This document shows positions 32,765 through 45,540 of a DNA stretch of 64,000 nt, piece after piece. How positions within the stretch are numbered: position 1 is the first letter of the stretch; the number at the start of each line of letters is the position of its first letter. Origin of the DNA: Sympetrum striolatum (taxonomy: Eukaryota > Arthropoda > Insecta > Odonata > Libellulidae); contig OX388345.1 of the NCBI GenBank assembly GCA_947579665.1, positions 31,711,849 to 31,775,848 of the forward strand. The letters run 5' to 3'. Below the pieces are notes generated by a model. The model searched no databases. It saw only the letters and a program-made list of their open reading frames with translations, and was not told the DNA's origin. The position numbers and the translations under genes were made by a program.

Positions 32765-35700
32765 CTATAAATTATAAATAGTTTATCCATTTTAGGCTGC
32801 TGTAGCGCTATCAGAAAATTCCGTTTTCAGGCCGTTGGTTCAACCCTTAATGCATTTCCTTACTGAACAAATATCTAGTGATTTTTCATGGAGTGACTTA
32901 CTAGTCGAGAGTGTTAAGGCGAAAACTGGTTTGATGCATTTCATAGAAACAATGAACTAACTTGATATTTTTTACATTTACATTTACACATTGATCCTGT
33001 AAACCGCCATTGGCGTGAGGCAGGGGGTGTGTAAGTTTAACTGCTATTAGCTTCTCTAATACCCCGAGAAAAAATTAGACAAGAATTAGATATCCATCCA
33101 GGCTGTTACTTCCTTGTAACGCTTTTTCTTATTCTCTCGGAGCTCACTAAGATTGTTAACTATATTGATAAATCAACTTTCTTGTCAACGACATTTACTG
33201 TTAGGGTATGAAGTAGCAAATTTGCGTTGTTTGATGAAGTTCTATCATTCCAAGAAGTAATTTCACTCAATATATCAATAATTACTGTAAAGTGTTCAGC
33301 ATTGAGCGAGTATCACGCTTTTCCATTCAGCGCATCATTCAGCATATCTTTCAAGCTAAATAACTTTCCTCCCATTTCTCTCTTTAAAATATAACTTATT
33401 TTAGAAGAAAAAAGAAAGAAATTTTTACTCCGCACATTAATCCAAAACAATTTTTAACTATATATCATTATTTCATAAGATTTACACAAATTCAAATGAG
33501 TGAATATGGCATGGAACTATAACTGCATAAAGAGAAGTCTTACGGATTTGAAAATCAGCACCGAGCTGATCAGAAGCTATGACACTACAGTTTTCGATAC
33601 ATATACGAACATAGCTTTTAGTATCAAGATTACATTTTCGGAGTGACTAAAATTTCTTTGAACAAACTTAAATTTCAGCAATGAACTAACTGGCGCGAGA
33701 GGCAATTTCAAATTATTTCCGCTACATAGTTTGTTTACAACCATGAGGCAATGGGGTGAAACATATCTTTAATGTTTGAAGTTCACTAAATCAGACCTAT
33801 CAGACGTTGATCATCACATTAAATACCAGTGAAAGCTTAAAAATTGATTATATCACGACTTGTATAGTATTATAGTATAGCAAAGTACACTTTATCCGGT
33901 AGATGACTATGATATACTAGATATGAAGACTATATTCAATACTACATCCATTTCTCCCGTTGAGTCTTCGGAACTTTTACTAGTATTTATAAATCCTTTC
34001 CTCCTTATATTTGAAGACATTTAAATAGCATGTCACACTTTGTCATTATATACTTCTATATTAACACTACAGCAAATTAATTTCTAAAACTTAAGTAGTA
34101 AATTAATTCAAGAAATTATACGATAACGTTTCTGAACTTTAAAAAAATACTCCATATTGTGAAATATACCCTGAGATAGTCTTAAACAGCAATTACTTCT
34201 TGAGTGACTAAAAATAAAATTTTTACTAAGAAATAATTTCGTGTCATCACTCGCAGTTTTTCAACTGTTGTAACAATCAAGTAACTATCTTTATCATAAT
34301 AAGTATAATAGTAGTAATATCAGCGAATGCTGATATAAGATATAACAGGTATTATTCGAACTGAAATACTTCAATAATCAATATCTATTACCTTAATATA
34401 AAATATAAAAAAGAATATATTGAATAGTATACAGAAAATAAAATTTTCTCAGGAATGTAATAAAAGATAACTTTATCATAAACCCACTCTCATGACGTAA
34501 AACCTAAATGCACATTTGAAATATTAAAGGCATTATTTTATGAGAGATTCTGGAAGGAATAGATGTGCAACATCGCAAACAGTTTCTTAAGGGAACCTTT
34601 CCAATGGTGATGTATAATATATTCATCAGTGTTCTAACAATTATTTGTCTAAATAGTAAGGATGTGACTATGTTGCATTCCTCTTTTTTTCCTTACCATT
34701 CCCACACACAGATTCATTATATGCAATTCCAAAAATAAAGCAATCGCAACTGATAATTAATTATTGGCCTCCTATCGATTACGTAGGTAACGAGAAGAAC
34801 TTCGAAATTAATTATAACTTCACTTTTCATTTCCGTAGGTAACGTTTATCTAGTATCTTTGTCTTCACCTCCATTATATAGGTTGTATGACTTTATCATC
34901 GGAGGTCAAGGAATACATATTCTCTCAACAGAAGTCAACTCACCCCTGTAGCTCTTCGACCCTCCCTGTTTCTTTGAAGTCAAGGAAGTTTGATAGATGA
35001 GTAACTAAATGATTCTATATCCACCTAACACATTAAACTTCCTTCGATACAACACAATCTATATCTCCGCGTTAAATTTATTTCATCCTCGTCGTATTTT
35101 TGGTATTCCCTCTCTACCTATCTTTACAGTATCAGATGCAAAAATATGCTTCTTTTTCAGTTCTTGCCGTAATTTACACTGCGCGGCCCGCGATTGTTTC
35201 GTTGCAGATAGAATTTCGTAGTGCCTTCTGATTGTATACTGCCATATTTTCGGACAATATGAGTTGCTTTCTTTTTTACTTCATTGGTAATTTGAACTAT
35301 GTTATGAAGCTATTTTTACTAGGTTGACTATTCGGTATGAATAATGCCATGCATCGCGTAAGTCTGGCCATCATTATTGAATAAGAGATCTTGAAGAATG
35401 AAAGCATTGATGGGTTTAGATGGCCGTATGAGTTTTTCGGTCACAATGTATTACAATGTATGTGCGTATGAAAATGAAGCATACATTACATATATTTCCC
35501 CCTCTTGCTTTCCCCTCCCAAAGGAACTTATTTTATTCGTTCTACGCCGACATAAGCCGCGCTCAACAGGTCATTGCTGAGAGGATATCTTTCAGTAAGT
35601 GAATGTTTGAATCAGTGTATATATAAGAAAGGAAAACGTAATTTTACTATAGACGAGTTCAAATTATTGTTTTTTATTAAGAATAGCTATTAAAATAAAG

Positions 35701-35829
35701 TTGGTAATGATCTAACGTGGAAGTAGAAGGAATGTTTTGTTTTTTTCCACATGGTTACATTTTATTATGAAGCTGTAATAGATTTTTTAGTCCGTATTAA
35801 TTGAAGTGACCTCATTATTTAAAGTATCC
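32765..35829. other. Unique AT-rich sequence between copies 2 and 3
   Basis: I see no gene. A short stretch at about 32960-33130 with GGCGTGAGGCAGGGGGTGTG has a different base composition and may be a repeat fragment. The rest is AT-rich with no long frame worth reporting. Confidence 0.4.
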
Positions 35830-36521
35830 ATCTTTAAGGAATTGTTTAATTAACCGGATTCTGCATCAATTGACTCCAGATCTATGATAGATGATCTATA
35901 AAAATCGTTGAACCGAAGGCTATTACGATCATTAAATGAATATCGGTATAAAATAGTTGATATAACCGTGCCAGTAGCGTTCATACGTTGATATATAAAA
36001 TAGAATCTTAAGGAGGAGCACTTTATTCGCGGAAATTTCTGATTTCTTATCAATAGTTATATTGAATACATACATTAAATATAACGATAAAATGTATTAG
36101 CTTTTCTTTATTTCATAATAGACTGCATTCATCTCATATATCCAATTCAAGTACACATGAACCAGTACAAATATCGACTAAAAAAGCCATTAGATCCTTC
36201 AGCTATCTATTTGCCAATGCCATATCTGAAACCGGTGACTTCATAGCTACTATTAAGGATACCTTCTGCAAAATTGTAAAAATTACTTGAACTCTCTGCT
36301 GAGTCGCTACGCAATATTAATTTAATGCCCTGGAATCGATTTTTCGTGCGCCCACCGTTTGATGAGAAACATAAGAGCCAGTTAACTCGTTACAGAAGCT
36401 CCAGTTTACATTAATTCCTTTGCGATATCGCTCGTTGTGAATTCTCTAGTGGGATTACCTGCTTGATATTTTCATTTTAGGGATGAAAATAGTAAATTTA
36501 TTATCTTCCTTCGGAGAACTT

Positions 36522-36675
36522 GTGTCACTCCATGATTTCAGTGACCAAATTAATTATCTCTCGGGGCAGAGATGAAAAAAAAGAGAAAAATTAGTTGGAC
36601 ACCCCTGGTTTCTTGTCATCGTATCCATAATAGTAACTTATAATTCCTTTCACAACAATTCAGGAGTTGGTAGAT
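36522..36675 (+). promoter_or_regulatory. Upstream module of first exon B3
   Basis: CATGATTTCAGTGACCAAAT, TTGGACACCCCTG (36595-36607) and CACAACAATTCAGGAGTTGG (from 36651) appear in order, with the middle block ending 94 bases before the ATG. The first block has lost the CGC seen in B1 and B2. Confidence 0.45.
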
Positions 36676-36700
36676 CTTCCCTGGGACTATCTAACTGAAA

Positions 36701-37618
36701 ATGGCAATGGCAAAGAAGCGCCGGCTGCATTGGGCCCTGTCCCCGATGTTTGAGATGAACAGGCTAATGGGAATCGCTCCGACACCTTTCGAAGAACAAG
36801 CAAAGCCCAGAAGATGGACGATCCTCGTTAACTACCTCGTTTACGGAGTGATTCTACTCTTTTCCATGTATTTGATCTGGAAAATTCCGATTGAAAAACT
36901 GAATAACGACGATGCTGTGGAAGAAGCCGAATGGATAAGACATCTCTGGGCTGCTTTAGATCTCGTTGTCTGTGTGTCTTGCGGATTCATCTACCTGCTC
37001 AAGCACTCGAGTGTCCGGCGGCTTTTCATCGACATCGCCAAGATTCAGAGAGGACTCGCTAAGGACTTCAATTTCAATGTTCAGGGAATAAGAAGACGTG
37101 TGGAGATTCAGTTGATCCTTGGTATCGTCATGATTCTAAACCTGGTATTACTTGCGTGGGGATCGATCAAAGTGTACGGGTTTTTCACTCTGTCAGCGTG
37201 CACCGAAATCATCATAGAATATTTCACTATTATTCAATTACAAGTAGTCTGGCAGAACTTAACGGCAGTTTTTCTGCTCGGAAATTGCGTTTCCGGTTTG
37301 AACTTCGAGATCCGCTCGTGGCTCAACATGGGTCGAGAGAATGACTCGAGATCCGTGTCCAGATTGAAACAACAGTTCCTAGTGGTATACAAAACATTCA
37401 AGCGCATAGAAGGAATTTACGGGATTTCCAACGTGCTCTTTTGTTTACAAGATATTATCCGTTTATCTTTTTTGTTTTACTCTTCAGTGGATCATAAACT
37501 CTATACCCCAGATGGGGAAACCGATGTGTTGACGACTTTTAGCACCTGTTTTTGGATTATATCCTCGCACTGTGTTTTGATGGTAGTGCTTTACGTTGGA
37601 GAGAACTTGTATTCAAAG
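36701..37618 (+). CDS. Gustatory receptor first exon B3 (TM1-TM6)
   Basis: This intact B-type first exon has 306 codons, starting MAMAKKRRLHWALSPMFEMN. It carries the six membrane segments and VWQNLTAVFLLGNC. It differs from B1 and B2 in one block near TM3-TM4 (LAWGSIKVYGFFTLSAC, and IIQLQVVWQNL instead of IIHLQVVWQNF), which may change ligand range. The last codon before the donor is AAG (LYSK) where every other copy has GAG, so the residue at the splice junction is lysine. The donor GTATTT is unchanged and phase 0; without splicing the frame reads on for about 50 codons. Joined to the shared exons it would give a 386-residue receptor. Confidence 0.91.
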
Positions 37619-38419
37619 GTATTTATTACTGTATTTCTTCAATTTTTATTTTCTAATTACTTTCAATTTATTATATATAATACCCTCTTTTTGTTACTTT
37701 CATATTTCCTTGGCTTCCGCGTTTCTGCTTATAGAGTCGTCTTTAAAGGAAAAGGTGTCATTTGTGATTGACATCAAATTATAAGGTTCACGCGCTACGA
37801 AATTTCATTGCTAACACCTTTGGTATCATCTTTCCATAAGTCCACGTTTTCCGCTTTTATAAGAAAACGTTCAATTTTACCAATAATTTCTTGGTTGCCT
37901 TCAATATTTCTCATCAACTTCCTCCATTACATGAAAGCTTCATTCGCTAATGCCATTCTTCTCCTAACCTAATTTGTATATAGATCAATTTCTGAAAATT
38001 TGTGTAATGTATCTGAGTTTGCGTCATTTAACTATGGTCTATCATTGTTGATTAAAATAAAAATTTTGAACCGAGCTCAAGCACGAGCATGAAAAGTATG
38101 TCCAGATAAATCCGCATATAATTCCATGTAAATTAGATCCATATCGTCCTATTCCGTGTAAATTAGGTCCTATGATGAAACTTCCATATTTTAAATCCAA
38201 AGGGAAACATTTTTCTAAGACTCAAACAGAAAAACGATAATTCAGCTCACTGCAATAGAGCGTATTCACGTGTGATATTTTCGAAATTATTTTTGAAGAG
38301 GTCAGGTCAGAAGACCTAAATACTGTATTTTCAAATACTGAATTCATTGAAAATATCATACACGCTTAGGTATAGGTTCACCAGTATCAAATAGTATATA
38401 AATGTTTTAATTAAATTTA
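37619..38419. other. Sequence between B3 and C2, no gene seen
   Basis: Shorter than the matching intervals in copies 1 and 2. The junction where about 650 bases are missing is near 38420 (AAATTTAATTGGTTTG). No gene seen. Confidence 0.45.
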
Positions 38420-39300
38420 ATTGGTTTGTATCGCCTATGTTTACAATGAACACATATACTGGAATGACAACGGAGTGGAACGTCAAATTCCAGCGCTGCA
38501 GCAGCGGGTATTGCTCCTTAATTACAATGTTTGCTGAATTATAGCGTTGGCATCTGCCTACTCCAGTTTGTATTCCATGTTCGTCTCCCTCTTCTTCGCC
38601 AAGTCAGTGGAAGTGTCTGTATAGATCATACATGCACTACACTACTCGATTTGACAACTTTTACAACGTCAGTAATCCTTGCTTATCTGCTCTTTCCGCA
38701 AACCGGAGGCAACGAGGTGTGGGTCACTGACAAATACGGCAGTTGGAGATATTTTAGCTTCTTATTCACACACCCCTTCAAGCACGTAATAAATGCAATT
38801 ATTATCAACGATATCTCCAAAAGCAAGAACTTCTCCCGAAGAAGTTGAATTTAGGCAGCAATTGGATATTCAGATGTACAAAATTCGATATGTTTTGCGG
38901 TTCTCGTTATCCCTCAACTTTACTTCTACCCCTGACGATGATAGCATCTCTGTTGAAATGTACATTGGGGGATTCTCAGAAAGTATGTAATACGAGCCTT
39001 TCTGTTGTTCCGAAAAACGGGGATAACGAGGTACGGATCGCTGATAAAGACTAATGGAGATTTTAATACGTCTAATTCATTAAAAGCCGTGTTCCAATTT
39101 GCTTTCCTCACTTCTCTCACGTTTCTCGGTAGTATGATGAGTATTCAAATCGTCACCTGGATCGTCGATTTCAGGACATTCTTCAACATAATTAATATGA
39201 ATAATGTGTGGCAGTTTATTTACGGATGTAGTATACCTCTGAAAAATGGCAATAAAAGCATAGCACCATTCATTCAATGCAGCAAACATTTCTAGGTGCT
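38420..39300 (+). pseudogene. Decayed Gr first exon C2
   Basis: Nearly the same as C1: the N-terminal Gr motif (YRLCLQ-type frame with PMFTMNTYTGM, about 38438-38470), the TM1-like stretch, and MNNVWQFIYGC (about 39197-39232). It shares the stop and frame pattern with C1. The extreme N-terminal coding part present in C1 is lost at the deletion junction. Dead in both copies. Confidence 0.7.
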
Positions 39301-39808
39301 GAATGCTAAACTTACAGTAAATTCATTAGAAACGGAGGCACAACGCTGTGAATGCGGCGGTTTACGTCATCACTTCAAATGAACAAATTCCACTAAGTAC
39401 TTTCTTCACACTGCATTTAAAAGAAATTGGTATCTCTCACATTGTAATATGCAGATCAATAGCACAACATGCTGTTCAATGCATTTAGCGAAATAATACA
39501 GAAAAGAGTATAAGGCAACAGTTAAAAAGAATAAATAGTAGTTGGAATATCAAATATTCAATTGGATTCCTGAGAAAGGCATCCTCGAAGGCGACTCGGA
39601 AGCAATCGTGAATTCCAATGATTACTTTGAGAGGCACTCAATATGGTGACATTTTCAAGATCTCTCCGCCTCTGATAATAAACATCGCTTTAGAATAAGA
39701 AAGAAAGTCTAAATACTGGGGCAGTATAAGAAAATTTCTATCTAGAAAGAAGAAGACTTAAAATGAATGAATTCAGCGGTAGTTGAGGAGAAAATCGCCG
39801 CGAAAGAG

Positions 39809-39835
39809 ATGTGCCCATTTCCGATATTAATGTAG
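39809..39835 (+). other. Possible 8-codon upstream ORF of D2
   Basis: An ATG at 39809, in the third frame relative to D2, reads eight codons to TAG at 39833-39835, 11 bases before the D2 ATG. D1 has AAG instead of ATG at this place. It would matter only if transcription starts upstream of it, which is unknown. Confidence 0.3.
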
Positions 39836-39846
39836 TATTGCGTAAG

Positions 39847-40779
39847 ATGGATAAGAAGAGGTCTAAAGGTCTGCTGTGGGCCCTGTGGCCAATGCTCACC
39901 GTGAACAAATTGACTGGGATCTCGCCAGACGATTCTACCAAACTCCGTCTAGCCATTCATTACAGCGCTTACACCCTGATCATGATATCTTGCGCGTTCG
40001 CGAGCTGGAATATGGTGTATTATCTTGCGCTTTCGGACGACACGAGACTAGATGTTTCAATGTTGATCAAGATAGTCTGGCCAGCTGTCGATATGACCGC
40101 GGGTGGCATTTGCACCTACGTGTGTCTCACAAAGTGCTCGAGGGTTCGGCGTAATTTCACGGACCTCGCCGAATACGAGGGGATCTTCCCCAATGCATTT
40201 GATGTGAAGCGGATACGAAAATCCTCCGCCATTCAGTCCGTATTGTTCGTCTCCGTCGCAGTTGATTTGTTTCTTCTTCCGTGGAAGACTTCCACGCACT
40301 GCCGAGGATGCTTTTGGATCATAGTGGACGTTGCCATCAATCAATTTTTCCACGCAGTTTTTTTGGAAATGGTCTGGCAGTTCCACACCGCCCTTCTTCT
40401 GCTCCGGAGATGTTTCAATGGCTTGAACTTGGAGATTCGTTCGCGGATTCAACCAGAGGAAAAGTTCATCGGCGGGGTAACGTTGAAACCCCGTTCGGGT
40501 GCAATGTGGAGGGGCATATTGTGGTTGAAGAAGATGCAGCTAAATTTACATACAATTCTGATATCGGTCGAACACTCGTATGTCGTATCTAATTTATGTA
40601 TCGGTTTCTACAATGTCATAGGAGTTTCCTTCATCCTATACTCTGCCTCTGATAGAAAAATTTACACTCCATCTGGGCAAACGGACGTAAGCATTGAAGT
40701 CATCGGGGGATTGTGGATCGCTTCTTGCTTGCTGCTACTGTGTCTAGTTGTTTACGCAGCGGAGAAATTGTACGCTGAG
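39847..40779 (+). CDS. Gustatory receptor first exon D2 (TM1-TM6)
   Basis: This intact D-type Gr first exon has 311 codons. I start at the ATG at 39847 (MDKKRSKGLLWALWPMLTVN) because the upstream in-frame start-like codon is GTG, the context AAGATGG is good, and the tryptophan falls at residue 11 as in A and B. Six hydrophobic segments follow, with HYSAYTLIMISCAFASW for TM1, FLEMVWQFHTALLLLRRCFN in the middle, and a TM6 ending in CLVVYAAEKLYAE. The loop before TM5 is longer (QPEEKFIGGVTLKPRSG), giving five extra residues. The phase-0 donor is GTAGAT, not GTATTT. With the shared exons the receptor would have 391 residues. Sequence is distant from A and B, and it lacks their upstream module. 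Confidence 0.91.
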
Positions 40780-43040
40780 GTAGATCTTGCTATTTTTGTA
40801 TTTAAGAAGCCCAGTAGTTTTTGCGTTCCGAATAGCTCTGACTGTGTCGATGTCAATTCTCTTTAAGTGGAGCTCTGATAATTTGAAACGGAAGGGACCC
40901 CTTTAAAAATTCAAATTAAAGAAGTTTCTTATGTTAGGCTTGGGTTTCAATATATAATTAAAAGATACAGTACATATATTCCCTGTTTTAATTGTTTTCC
41001 ACGGAAATTGGCGAGTCTGGAATTGATTCCCTGGAAAGACGTTTTTCATTTCTGTTTATATCCAAGAAAATAACCAACAGCTGCCAGTTGGTTGCAGTCT
41101 CCAGTCTCAGATCAGTCTCTTATTTTCCGATAAACATAAATGTTACCTCCAACTATAAATATTTGGTTCTAAATGATTAATGGATAAACTAAAATAAATA
41201 ATTGATTGATAAATATTACTTCTAACAAAAAATAATTGATTGATCAATATCAACCAAAGAGTGGAGTACAGATTCCACATTTCACGTTTACTTGGAAGTA
41301 AATGAATTACAACTAACAGATTTCAAGCAGAGTTCGATAATTGGGTAAAAATTTGAAGTTTCCATCTTTATAATAGAATAATTCAAATAAATTAACATTA
41401 AATACCATATTCAGGCTGTAACAATATAAAAAATAGTTTAACTGATCACTAAAACTATTTCTTCGCCTATTTCTTAAGATGATAAAAAACTGAGATTTGA
41501 ACAAAAAATCCAAATAATTGTTTTTAGAACTGGATATAAATTGAAAATACTTCAATTTCTAGGATTTTTATATCCAAGACAATAAAAATATTTCCTATTT
41601 CTGATTCCAATTAGTCATTCCTTCAGTAAATAGTACACTTGCATATTTCTTGCTTTCATTCTTTCTTCATTCATAGAATTTTGATCTGCTAAACATCTAT
41701 TGAAAATTACACTGTACCCCATTCCTTGAGTTATTGAACTTCCAAAGAAACTCGTTTCTTCCTGAACTTTTAATGCTGTCTCAATGCAAATTCATAAAAA
41801 TATTTTCCACTAGTGCATCATCAATAAATTTAATATGTAAATATTAGATATTATAAATATCTTTCCAACTAAAAGTGAAGGGAAGCAAAATAAAAATTAA
41901 GAACTGTTTATCACCCTTTTAAGTGACATTTAGCTATATTTATGAGCTTAATATTTTGATTACCAGAACTCTTCTAAATAAAAGAAATGGAAAAAATCTA
42001 AGAGTGATTTGTACTTTTAGCATAAAATTTAAATAAGTAATATATTTACCATTTAAATTTTGTGGTAAATTTACAAATTACTCTTAGGTTCTTTCCATTA
42101 TGGATTTCCACAGCACCTTGCCTGATTCTGTGAAATAAAATAAATGTATGTAATCCAGCCCCTAATTTCTTGCTTTCAGAAATATCCTAAACTGAAGAAA
42201 TTAATTGAATTTGTGAAAGGGACATCATAGCTAGAATTTATTTCAGCTGATTTCTTCATTGAATTGAATATTTTAAAAAATTTACTTACATAGAACGTCT
42301 GCAAATGAAAGTAATTTTTTCATTAATATCTTAACTTGACTAAGTTTTATGATTAAAGTCATAATATTGAGTATGAAGTAGAACAAACAATAAATAATAA
42401 TTTCAGTTCTACTCTATGATAGTCTCAAAAGTAATAGAATAATTTCTAAATGCTAAAATTTTGAAAGGGTTGAGAATGCAGGGTTCAGGATCAGCAGTGC
42501 AAAATTGAAAACTTTGAAAACTACTTACAGAAAAAGTACTCACAAAAATTGTAACTTTTTTGGAGTATTTGTATTTAGCGAATGTCTATTTTATAGTGCA
42601 GAAATACCGTAACTTCAATTACTTGAACTTTTACATTGCAAACTATAAGTTATGTCCCAGATGTACAGTTATAAAACATGCCTGACTATTTTTTAGTTAA
42701 TGTTTGCTAAATATTCATGATTTGTCATATGAATATGAATGGTAGTAACATAAAGTGAGTGGCAGCAAATCAAACTGCTCATATCTCTAAACAAAAGCAC
42801 TGTCTTTAAATAAGCTTCTATAATTTATCTTATTTTAGTTGTAATGTATTCCTCTATTTGATAACCACTTTGACAGCACAGCAGTCTAACTCTCTAATAG
42901 AGACACTCTAATATACTCTTATAGAGCAGTTCATGTGTAATATATTTGTTGACAAACTGAATCACCAGTACTTTTAAGTATTCCAGCAATAATCTATTCT
43001 CTTCTCTCTTCTTGTACTACTTTCATAAACTTGGCGGAAG
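40780..43040. other. Intron before the shared Gr exons
   Basis: The first 1.45 kb match the D1 flank; the rest is unique AT-rich DNA. The 3' end has a pyrimidine-rich tract (CTATTCTCTTCTCTCTTCTT near 42995-43012) and a TACTAC branch-like motif, then GGCGGAAG at the acceptor. Confidence 0.6.
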
Positions 43041-43109
43041 TCTGATCAAACTGGCAAGTTAGTTTCAGAGATGATACTGAAGGTTAAGGATCATCGAACT
43101 AGAAGGGAG
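43041..43109 (+). CDS. Shared Gr constant exon 2 (intracellular loop)
   Basis: This 69-base exon, 23 codons, reads SDQTGKLVSEMILKVK then DHRTRRE, and is followed by GTAAGA. It corresponds to the short Gr exon after TM6, which carries the intracellular loop leading to TM7; the E at its end followed by LHLFSLQLLH is the usual family join. It is open only in phase 0. An alternative acceptor at the later CAG (43068) would put a stop in frame, so the AG at 43039-43040 is the plausible one. Both borders being phase 0 lets every first exon of the array join in frame. The acceptor itself is not strong. No other copy was found in this window. Confidence 0.8.
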
Positions 43110-45450
43110 GTAAGAAACCTAAAATGTTATATATTTCAATTTTGTCTTTCCCAAAAAGAAAAATAATATCAGATATTAAGAAAAATGCTAGCTAACTAAC
43201 GTACTTATTTATATATTCCTTTTGCTCTACTATAACCCTGACATGAGTTACAATTGATATGATTTTTAATTTTTTCCCCCTTATCACATTATCTCTTTCT
43301 CTAATTTTTGTACAATATTACTAACTATACTCATGTATGAGTAGACCATTGAAAATAATATTCAAATGGAAAAATGTCAAGACAAACTAAGCAAATAGAG
43401 ATTTATAGTCAATTAAATAATTTAATTTACCTTTGGTGTATGTAACACAACTTCAAAACATCTTTCATAAGTAATAACACCCAATTTGTAACAAATATCG
43501 GAATAAATACTGGTTCATAACCGCTCTAATGATAGGAAGTCACTGAAAATAAAATATATAAATTGGAATTAAAATTTCATGGTTACTGCAAGTAAAAATC
43601 ATTGAAGGAGGTATGTAGTATTCTGACTATGATAACAGGTGGTCCACACAGCAAACTTTGAGTCCAAGAAAAAGGAAGATGGCAGGGAGAAAAAATTTTA
43701 TACATCCAGGATAGAGCTGAAATAAAAAGAAAATTTAAGGTTGACTAAGGAAGATTGATAATAAATAATTACTGTCTAACTTAGAAATGTCCTTTCTTAC
43801 ATAACTGAACAGTATCCAAAACAGATTAAGTCAGGATTTAAGTAAGTAGAGGAATTTTTATTCGTAAAAATTATATTAGGAAATAATTATTCTGAGGTTT
43901 TAGGATTGTATTGAAATAACTATGCAAATTCCACAAAAAAGTTTTAATTGTACGACTGGTTTTGAGCTAACCACTCATCATCAAGTACAAGACATAATTA
44001 CTTGCTACAAATTAAGGCTACTTCCATTGAATTTATTATGAGGTTTTATCTAAAGAGAATGGCAAAAGCTGCTAAAATAATTTTGATACAAAATTGCAAT
44101 AATTAATTGGTTTTATAGGTGAACAAATGTCTGAGATGGATAGAGAAGAAAGAGGTTTAACTAAATAAATAAAACAGTGCTTTAAAATAAAAGATAAACA
44201 ATAATTGAAAAAGATCATCTTCCTGTAATATTTCACTGATTACGTATTGAAAGAGAAGCTATATTTAGAGGAGTAAAATTAAAAAAATGAGATTAAATAA
44301 TAGACAGAAATGTAGCTTTATATTATTCGATGAGTTTGCTAGGGTTTTACACCTCAGAACAATTGTCTTATATCTAACCATTTATATCACAATTTATTGT
44401 GTTATCTTTTTAAATCTCTTCTAGCTATGCATCTCTCTATGTTTATGATTGAGCAACTCAAGTGCTAAGTTGTTTCAAAATTTATCATCAAGATATTTTC
44501 ATATTTATGGTAGAGTATATAGAAGAACATATGCTTGAAGTTTCATCTGTCATCTCTGATCTATCCATTAGTTTCATCTGTTATTTGACACATTGAATAT
44601 AGTATCGCTGAGGTTAGTTTTTAAACCACCTTCCTCTTTGTTTTTTCTCTGTTGATCTTTCACATAAATAAAGGGAAGTTTTATCAAATTGATAAAATAA
44701 AGTTAACTAATAAGCAGAAATGTGTAAAAATGCTCACAGAATGCTTCTACTGATGTGAGGTATAAATCTACTAACTCTACATTCTAAGAAAAACGAATAT
44801 TGCTGAAATCAGATATCTTTTTCTGTTTTAGTTGTTATACTCACCGATAGTATAATCACTCCCAATAGATCAAAGGACTCAAACTTAATGGACAAGAAAT
44901 TTTTCCCTTAATCTTTAACACCTCAATTTAATCATAATTTTCAATGTATTCTGCTGCAATCAACCGCAATGAAAAATTTTACTTAAGTCTTTTATGTAAG
45001 GAGATTAGAAGATGTTGTTTTAGACCTTTAATAAACCAATGTCATTAATTTAGATCACACGTTATGAGAAAGGAAATGAGTGCATGTGCATGCATTCTAG
45101 TTCATCACAAGGAGACATTTTCATTCCTCCTCTCTTCATTATATCTGTGCAATAGCATACATTCTTCTTGGTTTTATGTTCACCTATCTTACCATCTTTT
45201 CAGCATTTTTCCTCTCCAATTTCTGTCATTTACTAACTGCATATATTCAGCTGTTCCATACATTTAACATTGGTTTGTATTTTCTTCTTTTTTCAGCCTC
45301 TTTCAGATGGATAATTAGGGCAAAATATTGTGGTGAACCATACTCTTGTCAAGTGATAATTATTTGCAATAACTGGAATTTATAATACAAGAACAGGATG
45401 ATAGATGAGTTCATGACATGTTATTGGAATGTTTACTTTCTTTCCTTCAG
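43110..45450. other. Intron between shared exons 2 and 3
   Basis: AT-rich. About 43900-43990 contains GACTGGTTTTGAGCTAACCA followed by a CATCATCA motif, of a kind common in insect mobile-element fragments. The acceptor TTTCTTTCCTTCAG at 45437-45450 is strong. Confidence 0.6.
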
Positions 45451-45540
45451 CTCCATCTCTTCTCTCTGCAACTGCTACACACCAAATTCCACTTCACAGC
45501 TTGTGGCTTCTTCCCTCTGGACTTAACTCTCCTTACATCG
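45451..45540 (+). CDS. Shared Gr constant exon 3 (start of TM7)
   Basis: This 90-base exon has 30 codons, LHLFSLQLLHTKFHFTACGF then FPLDLTLLTS. It is bordered by a strong acceptor (CCTTCAG) and a GTAATT donor, both phase 0. LxLFSLQLLHxxxxFTACGFFxLDxxLLTS is the most conserved block of insect Grs after TM6, leading into TM7, so I regard this exon as certain. It is the only copy I found in the window. A longer overlapping frame starting at 45418 is only read-through across the acceptor. Confidence 0.95.

Larger units (their letters stand above)
35830..42228. repeat. Segmental duplication unit, copy 3 (B3-C2-D2)
   Basis: Homologous to about 15225-22550. The left flank starts at CATCTTTAAGGAATTGTTTA and is shorter than copy 1 because of internal losses (for example in the sequence matching 15590-15720). 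A loss of about 650 bases separates B3 from C2. The right edge ends at GAAAGGGACATC (42228). Confidence 0.85.

Noticed and set aside
39811..39846. Longer D2 protein starting 12 codons upstream
   Set aside because: The codon at 39811 is GTG, not ATG, and the 39847 start aligns exactly with the A and B N-termini.
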